64,000 nucleotides of DNA from Streptomyces sp. MA5143a (GCF_900290235.1 NZ_OLMK01000050.1:246948-310947); one strand, 5' to 3'; positions 25,632 to 34,279 are shown, counted from the first letter of the stretch. Notes: generated by a model from the letters alone, not told the origin. Numbers and translations: made by a program.

Positions 25632-26789
25632 TTGGCCGGATCGGCTGATTTCGACCTGTACCGCCCGTCCGAGGAGCACGACATGCTCCGCGACGTGATC
25701 CGTTCCCTCGCCGAGGCGAAGATCGCGCCCCACGCCGCCGCGGTCGACGAGGAGGCCCGCTTCCCCCGCGAGGCGCTCGAAGCGCTCGTCGCGAACGACC
25801 TGCACGCCGTGCACGTGCCGGAGGAGTACGGCGGCGCCGGCGCCGACGCGCTCGCCACGGTCATCGTGATCGAGGAGGTGGCCCGCGTCTGCGTCTCCTC
25901 CTCCCTCATCCCGGCCGTCAACAAGCTGGGCTCGCTCCCGGTGATCCTCTCCGGCTCCGAGGAGCTGAAGAAGAAGTACATGGGCCCGCTCGCCAAGGGC
26001 GAGGGCATGTTCTCGTACTGCCTCTCCGAGCCCGACGCGGGCTCCGACGCGGCCGGTATGAAGACCAAGGCGGTCCGCGACGGCGACCACTGGATCCTCA
26101 ACGGTGTGAAGCGCTGGATCACCAACGCCGGCGAGTCCGAGTACTACACGGTGATGGCCGTCACCGACCCGTCCAAGCGCTCCAAGGGCATCTCCGCGTT
26201 CGTCGTCGAGAAGTCCGACGAGGGCGTCTCCTTCGGCGCCCCGGAGAAGAAGCTCGGCATCAAGGGCTCCCCGACCCGCGAGGTCTACCTCGACAACGTC
26301 CGCATCCCCGCCGACCGCATGATCGGCGAGGAGGGCACCGGCTTCGCCACGGCGATGAAGACCCTGGACCACACCCGCATCACCATCGCCGCCCAGGCCC
26401 TCGGTGTCGCCCAGGGCGCCCTCGACTACGCCAAGGGCTACGTCCAGGAGCGCAAGCAGTTCGGCAAGCCCATCGCGGACTTCCAGGGCATCCAGTTCAT
26501 GCTCGCCGACATGGCCATGAAGATCGCCGCTGCCCGCGCCCTGACCTACCAGGCCGCCGCCGCCTCCGAGCGCGGCGACAGCGACCTCACCTTCCAGGGC
26601 GCCGCCGCCAAGTGCTTCGCCTCCGACGTCGCCATGGAGGTCACCACCGACGCCGTCCAGCTCCTCGGCGGCTACGGCTACACCCGCGACTACCCGGTGG
26701 AGCGCATGATGCGCGACGCCAAGATCACGCAGATATACGAGGGCACGAACCAGGTTCAGCGGATCGTCATGGCCCGTAACCTGCCGTAA
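25632..26789 (+). CDS. Acyl-CoA dehydrogenase
   Basis: 385 residues from TTG 25632; the next in-frame ATG is residue 18 and would cut into the first helix. FAD enzyme introducing the alpha-beta double bond in acyl-CoA beta-oxidation. Features: EYGGAGADALATVIVIEEVA, SYCLSEPDAGSDAAGMKT (FAD/substrate), WITNAG, RKQFGKPIADFQ, QLLGGYGYTRDYPVERMMRDAKI and QIYEGTNQVQRIVMAR, where the Glu of YEGT is the catalytic base position of short/medium-chain enzymes. Transcribed alone, from an AT-rich promoter, and closed by a classical terminator. Confidence 0.95.
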   Translation: MAGSADFDLYRPSEEHDMLRDVIRSLAEAKIAPHAAAVDEEARFPREALEALVANDLHAVHVPEEYGGAGADALATVIVIEEVARVCVSSSLIPAVNKLGSLPVILSGSEELKKKYMGPLAKGEGMFSYCLSEPDAGSDAAGMKTKAVRDGDHWILNGVKRWITNAGESEYYTVMAVTDPSKRSKGISAFVVEKSDEGVSFGAPEKKLGIKGSPTREVYLDNVRIPADRMIGEEGTGFATAMKTLDHTRITIAAQALGVAQGALDYAKGYVQERKQFGKPIADFQGIQFMLADMAMKIAAARALTYQAAAASERGDSDLTFQGAAAKCFASDVAMEVTTDAVQLLGGYGYTRDYPVERMMRDAKITQIYEGTNQVQRIVMARNLP

Positions 26790-26807
26790 CTCCTTCGGCG
26801 CATTCGG

Positions 26808-26842
26808 TGAACGGCCCCCGGCACCCCGCCGGGGGCCGTTCA
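26808..26842 (+). terminator. Rho-independent terminator of the acyl-CoA dehydrogenase gene
   Basis: TGAACGGCCCCCGGC pairs perfectly with GCCGGGGGCCGTTCA over a 5-nt loop, followed by TTTG. Confidence 0.88.
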
Positions 26843-26962
26843 TTTGTGGGGCGAATGGTGCGGAATGTTTGCGTCCGCCCAATGGCGGGTGGCGGCCCGG
26901 GGGCGTAGGACGGTAGTGCACGGGGTCCGCCCCGGACCCCCGCTCCCACCTCTGGAGGAGCC

Positions 26963-27325
26963 ATGCAGGAGACCGGAACCATGACCGCGATGAGCAAGGA
27001 GATGCAGGACTGCGTCAACGCGTGCATGACGTGCCACACGGTGTGCGAGGAGACCATGAGCTCCTGCATGCAGGCCGGCGGTCAGGCCCAGATGCAGATC
27101 ATGCGCGCGCTGATGGACTGCGCCGAGATGACCCGTATGTGCGCGGACATGATGATGCGCCGCTCCCCGATGAGCGCCGAGATGTGCGCGATGTGCGCCC
27201 GCGCCTGTGACATGTGCGCCGAGGCGTGTATGTCCATGCCCGACGATCCCCAGATGATGCGCTGTGCCGAGGCGTGTCGTCGCTGCTCCGAGATGTGCCG
27301 GGCGATGTCGGGCGCGACGGCCTGA
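26963..27325 (+). CDS. Cys/Met-rich four-helix copper-storage-type protein (Csp3/DUF326-like)
   Basis: 120 residues from ATG 26963 with GGAGGAG upstream. I count 16 cysteines and 25 methionines. The cysteines recur in CxxxC/CxxC helix-facing spacing (CVNACMTCHTVC, CAMCARACDMCAEAC, CAEACRRCSEMC), the pattern of cytosolic Csp copper-storage proteins whose four-helix bundle is lined with thiolates binding many Cu(I). No signal peptide, so cytosolic. No copper exporter or chaperone gene is adjacent. Methionine clusters (ADMMMRR, DPQMMRC) are denser than I would expect for the core family. Role in copper sequestration is inferred from family features. Confidence 0.85.
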   Translation: MQETGTMTAMSKEMQDCVNACMTCHTVCEETMSSCMQAGGQAQMQIMRALMDCAEMTRMCADMMMRRSPMSAEMCAMCARACDMCAEACMSMPDDPQMMRCAEACRRCSEMCRAMSGATA

Positions 27326-27364
27326 GACGAGGCCGGTCCCACCCGCACGACCGTACGCGCACGA

Positions 27365-27396
27365 CCGAGGGGCACCCCGTGCGGGATGCCCCTCGG
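27365..27396. terminator. Hairpin terminator between copper-protein gene and LCP gene
   Basis: CCGAGGGGCA (27365-27374) pairs with TGCCCCTCGG (27387-27396), with additional CCCG/CGGG pairing inside. It lies between convergent genes. Confidence 0.82.
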
Positions 27397-27435
27397 CTGT
27401 GCGGTGCGGTTGCCGCCGTGTCGTCCGGCGGTAGG

Positions 27436-28707
27436 TCAGTTGCCCGACACCGTCACCGTTTCGTCGTTCTTCAGCTCCTCCACCAGCTTCTTCACCTTCG
27501 CGGTGTCCCACTGGAGGTTGCCGTTGCCGGTGTTGCCCGAGATCGGCATGTTCATGGACTTGCCGTCGCCGCCCGTGACGCCCTTCATCGCCCAGAACAT
27601 GTCGGCCAGGTCGAACAGGCTCATGTCCTTGTCGACGATCAGCGTGTCGAGGCCGGCGCTCATCGTCGGGTACAGCTTGAAGGGGTTCAGGACCGTGCTC
27701 GGCGTCGCCGTCTGGCTGGCGAGGGCCGCGAGGAACTTCTGCTGGTTCTTGGTGCGGTCGAGGTCGCTGCGCGCGAGGGCGTAGCGGGTGCGGACGAAGG
27801 CCAGCGACTGCTCGCCGTTCAGCGTCTGCTTGCCCGCCTCGAAGTTGGCGCCCGACTTGGTGTCCTTCAGGCCGCCCTTGGGGATGTCGATCTCCACGCC
27901 GCCGACCGCGTCGACGATGTTCGCGAAGCCGGCGAAGCCGATCTCCACGTAGTGGTCGATGCGCAGTCCCGTGTTGGCCTCGACGGTCCGGACCAGCAGC
28001 TCCGGCCCGTCCTCGGCGTACGCGGCGTTCAGCTTCACCTGGCGGCCGGTGCCCTTGTACGTCTTGCCGGACTCGGAGCCCACGAAGCTGGGGATCTCCA
28101 CGTTCGAGTCGCGGGGCAGCGAGATCAGCGTCGGACCGTTGGACCCGGTGTGCAGGATCATCATCGAGTCGGTGCGCTTGCCGTCGGCGGACCCGGTGTG
28201 CAGTTCCTTCTTCTGCGTGTCGGACAGGCCCTCGCGGCTGTCGGAGCCGACGATCAGGTAGTTGGTGCCCTCGCCCTCCTCCGGCCGCTCGATGACCTTC
28301 GACAGGTCGACCTCGCGGTTCAGCTTGGAGTCGGCCCAGAAGTAGGTGCCGATCGTCGTGCCGAGGAGGACGACGGTGACGGTGATCGCCGTCCACTTGA
28401 TCCGGCGCCGCCAGTTCGGCGCGGGACGCTCACCCCGGCCGTCGTAGCCGCCGGGGCCGCCCGGACCGCCGCCGCCGTACACCTGGCCGGTGTTGTAGCC
28501 GCTGTCGTAGTGGTCGGAGCCGCCGCCGTAGTTGTCGTACGCGTCGCCGTACGCCGGCTGCTGTGGCACGCCGCCCTGAGGAGGTGCCGACGGGCCGCGG
28601 CGGACCTGGCGCATCACGCGCGGCCCGTCAGGGTGTGCGCCGGCGCTTCCTTGTCCGTACCCGCCGCCGCGGTTGCTGTCGGACCATCCCTCGGGCCAAT
28701 CGTTCAT
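27436..28707 (-). CDS. LCP (LytR-CpsA-Psr) family protein, paralog 1
   Basis: 423 residues from ATG 28707. A Gly/Tyr/Pro/Asp-rich cytoplasmic tail (1-100), one transmembrane helix (KWTAITVTVVLLGTTIGTYF), then the extracytoplasmic LCP domain: NYLIVGSDSREG, RTDSMMILH, SLPRDSNVEIP, KLNAAYAEDGPELLVRTVE, GLRIDHYVEIGFAGFANIVDAVGG and FVRTRYALARSDLDR. The domain transfers undecaprenyl-linked glycopolymers to peptidoglycan; the conserved Arg/Asp of SLPRDS and RTRY contact the pyrophosphate. No LytR_C domain. First of five LCP genes within 11 kb. Confidence 0.95.
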   Translation of the reverse strand: MNDWPEGWSDSNRGGGYGQGSAGAHPDGPRVMRQVRRGPSAPPQGGVPQQPAYGDAYDNYGGGSDHYDSGYNTGQVYGGGGPGGPGGYDGRGERPAPNWRRRIKWTAITVTVVLLGTTIGTYFWADSKLNREVDLSKVIERPEEGEGTNYLIVGSDSREGLSDTQKKELHTGSADGKRTDSMMILHTGSNGPTLISLPRDSNVEIPSFVGSESGKTYKGTGRQVKLNAAYAEDGPELLVRTVEANTGLRIDHYVEIGFAGFANIVDAVGGVEIDIPKGGLKDTKSGANFEAGKQTLNGEQSLAFVRTRYALARSDLDRTKNQQKFLAALASQTATPSTVLNPFKLYPTMSAGLDTLIVDKDMSLFDLADMFWAMKGVTGGDGKSMNMPISGNTGNGNLQWDTAKVKKLVEELKNDETVTVSGN

Positions 28708-28826
28708 GCGCCCCAGTGTGCAGGGCTCCCCTGTGGGCCGTACAAGGGTCGGCGGGATTTCGCAGCGCGGCTGTTGCCAAGCTGATGCAAAGCGGACCTT
28801 ACGAGGTCACGCATAAGGTGGGCGCC

Positions 28827-29375
28827 ATGACAGAGCAGGCCCCCGCAGCGGAATCCGATATACCCGGCAAGCCGACCTCGGCGTCCCGGACCACCCTGAG
28901 CCACATCATGACCCACAACGACACCAACCTGCTGGGGACGGTGCACGGCGGTGTGATCATGAAGCTTGTCGACGACGCGGCGGGCGCGGTGGCCGGGCGT
29001 CACTCCGGTGGGCCGGCCGTCACCGCCTCCATGGACGAGATGGCCTTCCTGGAGCCGGTCCGGGTGGGCGACCTGGTCCATGTGAAGGCCCAGGTGAACT
29101 GGACGGGGCGGACGTCCATGGAGATCGGGGTCCGGGTGCTCGCGGAGCGGTGGAACGAGTCGACACCGCCGCAGCAGGTGGGGTCGGCGTATCTGGTGTT
29201 CGCGGCGGTCGACGCCGACGGCAAGCCGCGCCGGGTGCCGCCGGTGCTGGCGGAGACCGAGCGGGACCGGCGGCGCTACCAGGAGGCGCAGATCCGCCGG
29301 ACACACCGGCTGGCCCGCCGCAAGGCGATCCTGGAGCTGCGGGAGAAGAGGATCGCGGACGGCCTGGGCGACTGA
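28827..29375 (+). CDS. Hotdog-fold acyl-CoA thioesterase
   Basis: 182 residues from ATG 28827. BFIT/YciA-type single hotdog domain hydrolysing acyl-CoA: LSHIMTHNDTNLLGTVHGGVIMKLVDDAAGAVAGRHSGG holds the catalytic Asn-Asp and HGG motifs, followed by FLEPVRVGDLVHVKAQVNWTGRTSMEI. The C-terminal 45 residues are highly basic and helical (ERDRRRYQEAQIRRTHRLARRK), as in YciA-like proteins. Divergent from the LCP gene at 28707. Its stop codon falls inside the first unit of the 29366-29630 repeat array. Confidence 0.9.
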   Translation: MTEQAPAAESDIPGKPTSASRTTLSHIMTHNDTNLLGTVHGGVIMKLVDDAAGAVAGRHSGGPAVTASMDEMAFLEPVRVGDLVHVKAQVNWTGRTSMEIGVRVLAERWNESTPPQQVGSAYLVFAAVDADGKPRRVPPVLAETERDRRRYQEAQIRRTHRLARRKAILELREKRIADGLGD

Positions 29376-29630
29376 GCCGGCCCCGGGCACCGAGCACCGC
29401 CCGCGCCCCGCAGGGCAGGGCGACTGAACCGTCCCGGGCGTCGAACACCGCCTGTGCCCTTCAGGGGCAGGGCAACCGATCCTTCCCAGGCGGCGGACAC
29501 CGCCCGTGCCCCTCAGGGCAGGGCGACTGAACCGTCCCGGGCGTCGGACACCGCCTGTGCCCTTCAGGGGCAGGGCGGCTGAGCCGTCCCGGTGTCGGAC
29601 ACCGCCCGTGCCCTTCAGGGGCAGGTCACC
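29366..29630. repeat. Tandem array of five 51-52 bp hairpin-bearing repeats
   Basis: Units start at 29366, 29418, 29470, 29521 and 29573, each opening with a variant of GGGCGACTGAACC and ending with a GCCC-TTCA-GGGGC type stem; a sixth is truncated at about 29624. The first unit contains the thioesterase stop codon. The last contains the stop codon and final codons of the convergent LCP gene. The array fills the whole convergent intergenic space and supplies several terminator-like hairpins. Confidence 0.85.
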
Positions 29631-31036
29631 TCGTCGCCCGTGACCACGCCGAACTCGCCCTGGTCGGGGTCCTCGGCCCGTACCTTGCGGACCTTCTTGA
29701 AGTCCGTCCCGGCGATCACCCGCAGGACGGGGCCCTGCCCCGGGGCCTCCCGCAGCTCCGCGCCCGGCAGGGCGGTCGCCAGGGACCGCGCCGAGCGGTC
29801 CCAGCGCGGGTCGTGCACGACGACCGTCCGGCGGACGTCGGAGCGCCCGGCGTTCACGGGGGTGCGGGTGGTGCGGAAGCCGGTGGCGGCCAGCTGGCGG
29901 TCCACCCGGCGGCCGAGGCCGACGACGGTCGTGCCGTTCTCGACCTGGACGCGGATCTGCTGCGGGGCCACCTCGACCAGGGCGCGCCTGCCGCGCGTCC
30001 GGTAGGGGGCGAGGGGGCGGTCGTCGCGGAGGGCCTTGAAGAGGCGGCGCGACTTCACGGCGTCCCACTGGAGGGTCGAACCGAGTCCCTCGACGACGTG
30101 GCCCATGCGGCCGATGGGGACGGTGGTGAACTCGGACGACGCGGGTGTGAGATTGCGCATGGCGCGGCCGAGGTCGATCAGCTCCCCGGTGCCGAACTCC
30201 TTGTCGGCGCGGACCGAGCCGAGCACGGCCCGGGTGACGTCGCGGAACCTGATCGGGTTGAGGAGCACCCCGGAGGACGTCGCCTGGGCCATGAGGGCGG
30301 CCATGAAGCGTTGCTGGCGCCTCATGCGGCCGAGGTCGGAGGAGCCGTCGGCGTGGCGGGAGCGGACGTACTGAAGGGCCTGCCCGCCGTCGAGGTCGTG
30401 GGAGCCCGCAGCCAGGTCGAGGCCGGTGTAGGAGTCCCTCAGCGGTTGGGCGGTGCAGATCCTCACGCCGCCGAGGACGTCCACGGTCCGCATGAAGCTG
30501 GTGAAATCGACCTCGACGTAGTGGTCGATCTTCACCTTGGTCATGTGCTCGACCGTGCGGACGGTGAGCGGGGGTCCGCCCTCCGCGTACGCGGCGTTCA
30601 ACTTGACCGGGTGGGCGGGGCGGTTCTTCCCGGTGGCGCGGTCGGTGTGCGCGGGGACCTCGGCGTAGGAGTCGCGCGGCAGGCTCACGACGCTGGCCCG
30701 CTCCCGGTCCGCCGAGATGTGGACGATCATCATGGTGTCCGTGCAGTGGCAGGGGGCGCCGCCGAGCCGGTAGGCGCGCCGCTCCTCCTCGCTGATGCGG
30801 TCGCGGCCGTCGGTGCCGACCAGCAGGACGTTCATGCCGTGGCCCGCCTCGGGGCGGTTCTTCATGTCCTTGAAGGGGTCGACGCGGGCGATCTTGCCGT
30901 CGAGGCTGGTGACCACCGCGTGCCCGATCCCCGCGGCGGCCAGCACCATCACCGACAGCGTGGTCGCCACCCGCAGGGCCCAGCCCCGTTTCCTCGGGCG
31001 GACCGGGGGCCTGGGCTGCTGCGGCCGTGCGGGCAT
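29615..31036 (-). CDS. LCP family protein with LytR_C domain, paralog 2
   Basis: 473 residues from ATG 31036 (GGAGG 8 nt upstream). Short basic cytoplasmic N-terminus, transmembrane helix near 22-45 (VATTLSVMVLAAAGIGHAVV), LCP domain (NVLLVGTDGRDRI, CTDTMMIVHISADR, SLPRDSYAEVP, KLNAAYAEGGPPLTVRTVE, HYVEVDFTSFMRTVDVLGG, YVRSRHADGSSDLGRMRRQQ), and a C-terminal LytR_C domain (IRVQVENGTTVVGLGRRV to LRVIAGTDF). Extra cysteines (CHCTD, ICTAQP) may form an exported disulfide. The last codons, including the stop, lie in the tandem repeat array. Divergent from the GT2 gene. Confidence 0.95.
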   Translation of the reverse strand: MPARPQQPRPPVRPRKRGWALRVATTLSVMVLAAAGIGHAVVTSLDGKIARVDPFKDMKNRPEAGHGMNVLLVGTDGRDRISEEERRAYRLGGAPCHCTDTMMIVHISADRERASVVSLPRDSYAEVPAHTDRATGKNRPAHPVKLNAAYAEGGPPLTVRTVEHMTKVKIDHYVEVDFTSFMRTVDVLGGVRICTAQPLRDSYTGLDLAAGSHDLDGGQALQYVRSRHADGSSDLGRMRRQQRFMAALMAQATSSGVLLNPIRFRDVTRAVLGSVRADKEFGTGELIDLGRAMRNLTPASSEFTTVPIGRMGHVVEGLGSTLQWDAVKSRRLFKALRDDRPLAPYRTRGRRALVEVAPQQIRVQVENGTTVVGLGRRVDRQLAATGFRTTRTPVNAGRSDVRRTVVVHDPRWDRSARSLATALPGAELREAPGQGPVLRVIAGTDFKKVRKVRAEDPDQGEFGVVTGDEVTCP

Positions 31037-31172
31037 GGGGGACACCTCCGCGTGACACGGTCGGGGAGACGGGGGGAACGCTGAGCACCGTAGGCGCAGT
31101 CGCCGCGCGGCCCGTACCGGCGACCGGGCGGCGCGCGTCGCTGTCCCCCGTTCGCGGTAACGTGAGCCCCCT

Positions 31173-32201
31173 ATGAACGCCAAGCCCGACGTGCGGCTCC
31201 CCGCCGTGTCTGTGATCATGCCCGTCCTCAACGAGGAGCGGCATCTGCGCGGGGCCGTCCAAGCGATCCTCGCGCAGGAGTACGCCGGCGAGATGGAGGT
31301 CGTGATCGCCCTCGGTCCGTCCACGGACCGTACGGACGAGATCGCGGCCCAGCTCGTGGCCGAAGACGCGCGCGTGCACACCGTGCCGAACCCCACCGGT
31401 CGTACCCCCGCCGCGCTGAACGCCGCGATCAAGGCCTCCCGCCATCCGATCGTGGTCCGCGTCGACGGCCACGGCATGCTCTCGCCCAACTACATCGCCA
31501 CCGCCGTGCGGCTCCTGGAGGAGACCGGCGCGCAGAACGTCGGCGGCATCATGCACGCCGAGGGCGAGAACGACTGGGAGCGCGCCGTCGCCGCCGCCAT
31601 GACCTCGAAGATCGGCGTGGGCAACGCAGCCTTCCACACGGGCGGGCAGGCCGGTCCGGCCGAGACCGTCTACCTGGGCGTCTTCCGGCGCGAGGCGCTG
31701 GAGCGACAGGACGGCTACAACGTGGAGTTCATCCGCGCCCAGGACTGGGAGCTGAACTTCCGGATCAGGGAGGCCGGCGGCCTCATCTGGTTCTCGCCGG
31801 AGCTGAAGGTGTCCTACCGGCCCCGGCCCAGCGTGAAGGCGCTGGCCAAGCAGTACAAGGACTACGGGCGCTGGCGCCATGTCGTCGCCCGCTACCACCA
31901 GGGCTCCATCAACCTGCGCTACCTCGCCCCGCCGACCGCCGTGTGCGCGATAGCCGCCGGTCTGCTGGTGGGCGGGCTGCTCACGCCGATCGGGTTCGTC
32001 GTCCCCGGCGGCTATCTCGCGGCGATCGTCGCGGGCTCGGTCCCGGCGGGCCGGGGCCTGCCGCTGAAGGCGCGGCTGCAGATCCCCCTCGCCCTCGCCA
32101 CGATGCACATGTCGTGGGGCTTCGGCTTCCTGACCAGCCCGAAGTCGCTGGCGAGGAAGGTCATCGCGTCCCGCCGCCCGGCCGTGCTCACCGAGAGCTG
32201 A
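31173..32201 (+). CDS. GT2-family glycosyltransferase with C-terminal membrane segments
   Basis: 342 residues from ATG 31173. GT-A fold: SVIMPVLNEERHLRGAV at the N-terminus, IALGPSTDRTDE, GRTPAALNAAIKAS, the metal-binding VRVDGHG (DxH variant of DxD), and the acceptor-side AQDWELNFRIREAGG (ED-like QDWE). Two or three hydrophobic helices follow (TAVCAIAAGLLVGGLL, GFVVPGGYLAAIVAGSV). Resembles succinoglycan/ExoA-type transferases that add sugars to lipid-linked intermediates. Sitting among five LCP genes, it probably helps build a glycopolymer that LCP enzymes attach to the wall. Confidence 0.92.
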   Translation: MNAKPDVRLPAVSVIMPVLNEERHLRGAVQAILAQEYAGEMEVVIALGPSTDRTDEIAAQLVAEDARVHTVPNPTGRTPAALNAAIKASRHPIVVRVDGHGMLSPNYIATAVRLLEETGAQNVGGIMHAEGENDWERAVAAAMTSKIGVGNAAFHTGGQAGPAETVYLGVFRREALERQDGYNVEFIRAQDWELNFRIREAGGLIWFSPELKVSYRPRPSVKALAKQYKDYGRWRHVVARYHQGSINLRYLAPPTAVCAIAAGLLVGGLLTPIGFVVPGGYLAAIVAGSVPAGRGLPLKARLQIPLALATMHMSWGFGFLTSPKSLARKVIASRRPAVLTES

Positions 32202-32235
32202 ACCGGACCGGCGCACACGTGCCCGACGCATACCC

Positions 32236-32270
32236 GTGGGGCCCCTCCCGAGCTTCGGGAGGGGCCCCAC
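32236..32270. terminator. Perfect 16-bp hairpin between GT2 and LCP-3 genes
   Basis: GTGGGGCCCCTCCCGA (32236-32251) pairs with TCGGGAGGGGCCCCAC (32255-32270) around a 3-nt loop; convergent genes. Confidence 0.88.
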
Positions 32271-32285
32271 ACACGTCGTGCCGGA

Positions 32286-33956
32286 CTACCAGGTGAAGTT
32301 CGGGTTCACCTTCATGCAGGCGTCCTTGTCGGCGCCGTTCAGCGCGTCCGCCGACTTTGGGGTCTTGTCGTCCTTCTTCTCGGCCTTGTACGCGTCGCCC
32401 TCGCGCCAGTCGGCGCCGACGACGAGCGTGACGCCGCTGACGTTCGTCGACTTCTCCACCTGGCTCAGCGGGATGCCGAGCGCCTTGGCGACCGCCTGGG
32501 CGTCGCCCTCCAGTTCGGCGCTCGGGTAGCGCACGACCGTCTTGTCCTCGGTGGTGGCGGTGGTCGAGTCCGCCGACGCCTTGGCGAAGCCCTCGCGGAC
32601 GAGGAGCTGGGAGACGGTGTGGGCCCGGCCGGGGGCCGCGCCGAGGGCGGTCGTCAGGGTGCCGTTCTGCACCAGCACGCCGATCTGGTCGTCCGCCGCC
32701 GCGGGATCGTCGGAGGTCGGGTCCTCGGAGGTGGCCTTCTTGGCGTCCTTGCCGTCGAGGGCGATGTCCTCGCGCACCAGCCGGAACAGCTTCTCCGCGT
32801 CGCCCTCCTTGGGCACCACGCGCGCGCCGACGTAGGTGAACGGCATCGTCGTCATCGTGATCCGGGCCGGCTCGACCTTGCGCAGTTCCTTGCTGAGGTC
32901 GTAGAGCGCCGCCACGTCACCGAGGCCGGGGTCGACGGTGAGGGCCGTCGTGGCCTCCTCGGCGAGCCGGCGCAGCTTGTTGGGGTTGGTGATGGTGGCG
33001 TTCTCCCGCAACTCGCGGACCATCGAGTTCATGTACATGTGCTGCGCCTTGGCGCGCGCGATGTCGCTGCCGTCCTCGAAGCCGTACCGGGTGCGCAGCC
33101 ACTGGAGGGCCTGCTTGCCCTGGATGTACGTGGTGCCCTTCTCCAGCTTCAGGCCGGAGCCGTGGCCCAGGCTGTCCCGGGACTCGATGTTGTCGGTGAC
33201 GCAGACCGGTACGCCGCCGATGGCGTCGGCCATCGAGACCACACCGGCGAAGTCGACCATCATGAAGTGGTCGATGTGGATGCCGGTCAGCTCCTGCCAG
33301 GTGGCGACCGTGCAGCCGGGTCCGCCCCGGCCGAGCGACTCGTTGGTCATCGCCCGGCTGCTCGCCGCGTACACCTTGCCGTCGTCGGGGTCGGTGCACT
33401 TGGGGATGTCGAGCAGCGTGTCGCGGGGCATGCTCACCACCGACATGTTGCTGCGGTCGGCGGACAGGTGCAGCAGCATCTGGACATCGGCGAGCGGGGT
33501 GCCGCCGAAGGTCTCCCGGGCGCCGCCGAGCTTCTGGTTCTCCTTGGTGTCCCGCGCGTCGGAGCCGATGAGCAGGATGTTCAGCGGGGTCTGGCCCGCC
33601 GCGTTGGGAGTCGGCTCGGCGATCTTCGTGTCGCCGAGGTTGAGCTTCTCCTTCTTGATGTTGCCGTTCAGGTGCCGGTAGTAGAGGTAACCCGCTCCCG
33701 CGGTCCCGAGTATCACCACCGCGAGCACCGTCGCCGACCAGCGCAGCACCCGCCTGCGCCTGCGCGGCGTGGCCGTACCGGCCCGCCTGCGCCCTCCGGC
33801 GCCGCCCTGGCGGCCGCCGCGTCCCCGTTGTTCCGGGACTCTGGCGCTCCCGTCGTCGCCGGTCGAGCCGTCCGTCGACCCGAGGCCACCGCCCCGCTCG
33901 CCGGGTTCCTCGACCCGCGGCCGCCCCCCGTCCCCGCGTACGTCGCTCCGTACCAT
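32286..33956 (-). CDS. LCP family protein with LytR_C domain, paralog 3
   Basis: 556 residues from ATG 33956, preceded by a GGGGAGGGGCAGGGAG purine run; an upstream ATG at 34043 would add 29 Arg-rich residues. Disordered Arg/Gly/Glu-rich cytoplasmic part, transmembrane helix (WSATVLAVVILGTAGAGYLYY), LCP domain (NILLIGSDARD, ADVQMLLHLSADRS, SMPRDTLLDIP, IDHFMMVDFAGVVSMADAIGG, LRTRYGFEDGSDIARAKAQ), then an acidic linker and LytR_C (IGVLVQNGTLTTALG). Cysteines in IPKCTD, GPGCT and VCVTD are conserved with paralog 4 and probably disulfide-bonded outside the membrane. Confidence 0.95.
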   Translation of the reverse strand: MVRSDVRGDGGRPRVEEPGERGGGLGSTDGSTGDDGSARVPEQRGRGGRQGGAGGRRRAGTATPRRRRRVLRWSATVLAVVILGTAGAGYLYYRHLNGNIKKEKLNLGDTKIAEPTPNAAGQTPLNILLIGSDARDTKENQKLGGARETFGGTPLADVQMLLHLSADRSNMSVVSMPRDTLLDIPKCTDPDDGKVYAASSRAMTNESLGRGGPGCTVATWQELTGIHIDHFMMVDFAGVVSMADAIGGVPVCVTDNIESRDSLGHGSGLKLEKGTTYIQGKQALQWLRTRYGFEDGSDIARAKAQHMYMNSMVRELRENATITNPNKLRRLAEEATTALTVDPGLGDVAALYDLSKELRKVEPARITMTTMPFTYVGARVVPKEGDAEKLFRLVREDIALDGKDAKKATSEDPTSDDPAAADDQIGVLVQNGTLTTALGAAPGRAHTVSQLLVREGFAKASADSTTATTEDKTVVRYPSAELEGDAQAVAKALGIPLSQVEKSTNVSGVTLVVGADWREGDAYKAEKKDDKTPKSADALNGADKDACMKVNPNFTW

Positions 33957-34279
33957 CTCCCTGCCCCTCCCCACCCTGCTGTGCCGACGGGGCCGCCCCC
34001 GCCTCCTGTTGGACTTCCGAGACCCCAACCGGGATGTACGCATGCTCTGTTGAACGCGTCATACGCCCTGCTCGGATGACATCGGCCACCCATGCGTACG
34101 ACCGGTACCGCCCCTGTGCGCCCGGTCGAACACCGGACGTGGACGCGCACATGGGTCGCTACGGCGGCGGGTGCCGCCGTATGACCACCGGAACCCGCCG
34201 GGCGGGCGCATCCTCGCGCCCGCCCGGCGTCTGTACTCCTGTTGCGTCCTGATAGACGCGAGAAGACCCCGTCAGGTCA
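33957..34279 (-). other. Intergenic region with terminator of LCP-4
   Basis: No gene recognised. A hairpin CGCCGGGCGGGCG (34196-34208) with CGCCCGCCCGGCG (34217-34229) lies downstream of the LCP gene ending at 34280 and is its probable terminator. Nearer 33957-34100 the sequence holds the purine-rich ribosome site and presumably the promoter of LCP-3. A short Arg-rich open frame to 34043 is more likely leader than coding. Confidence 0.6.

Noticed and set aside
26843..26962. CsoR-type copper operator upstream of the Cys-rich protein
   Set aside because: GGCCCGGGGGC is partly symmetrical but lacks the TAC/GTA ends of known CsoR boxes.
29366..29630. CRISPR-like array
   Set aside because: Units are contiguous direct tandem repeats of 51-52 bp without unique spacers and without cas genes.
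28704..32270. 1188-codon minus-strand open frame spanning the thioesterase, LCP-2 and GT2 regions
   Set aside because: Crosses three supported genes and shows Arg/Pro/Gly shadow composition; no domain recognised.
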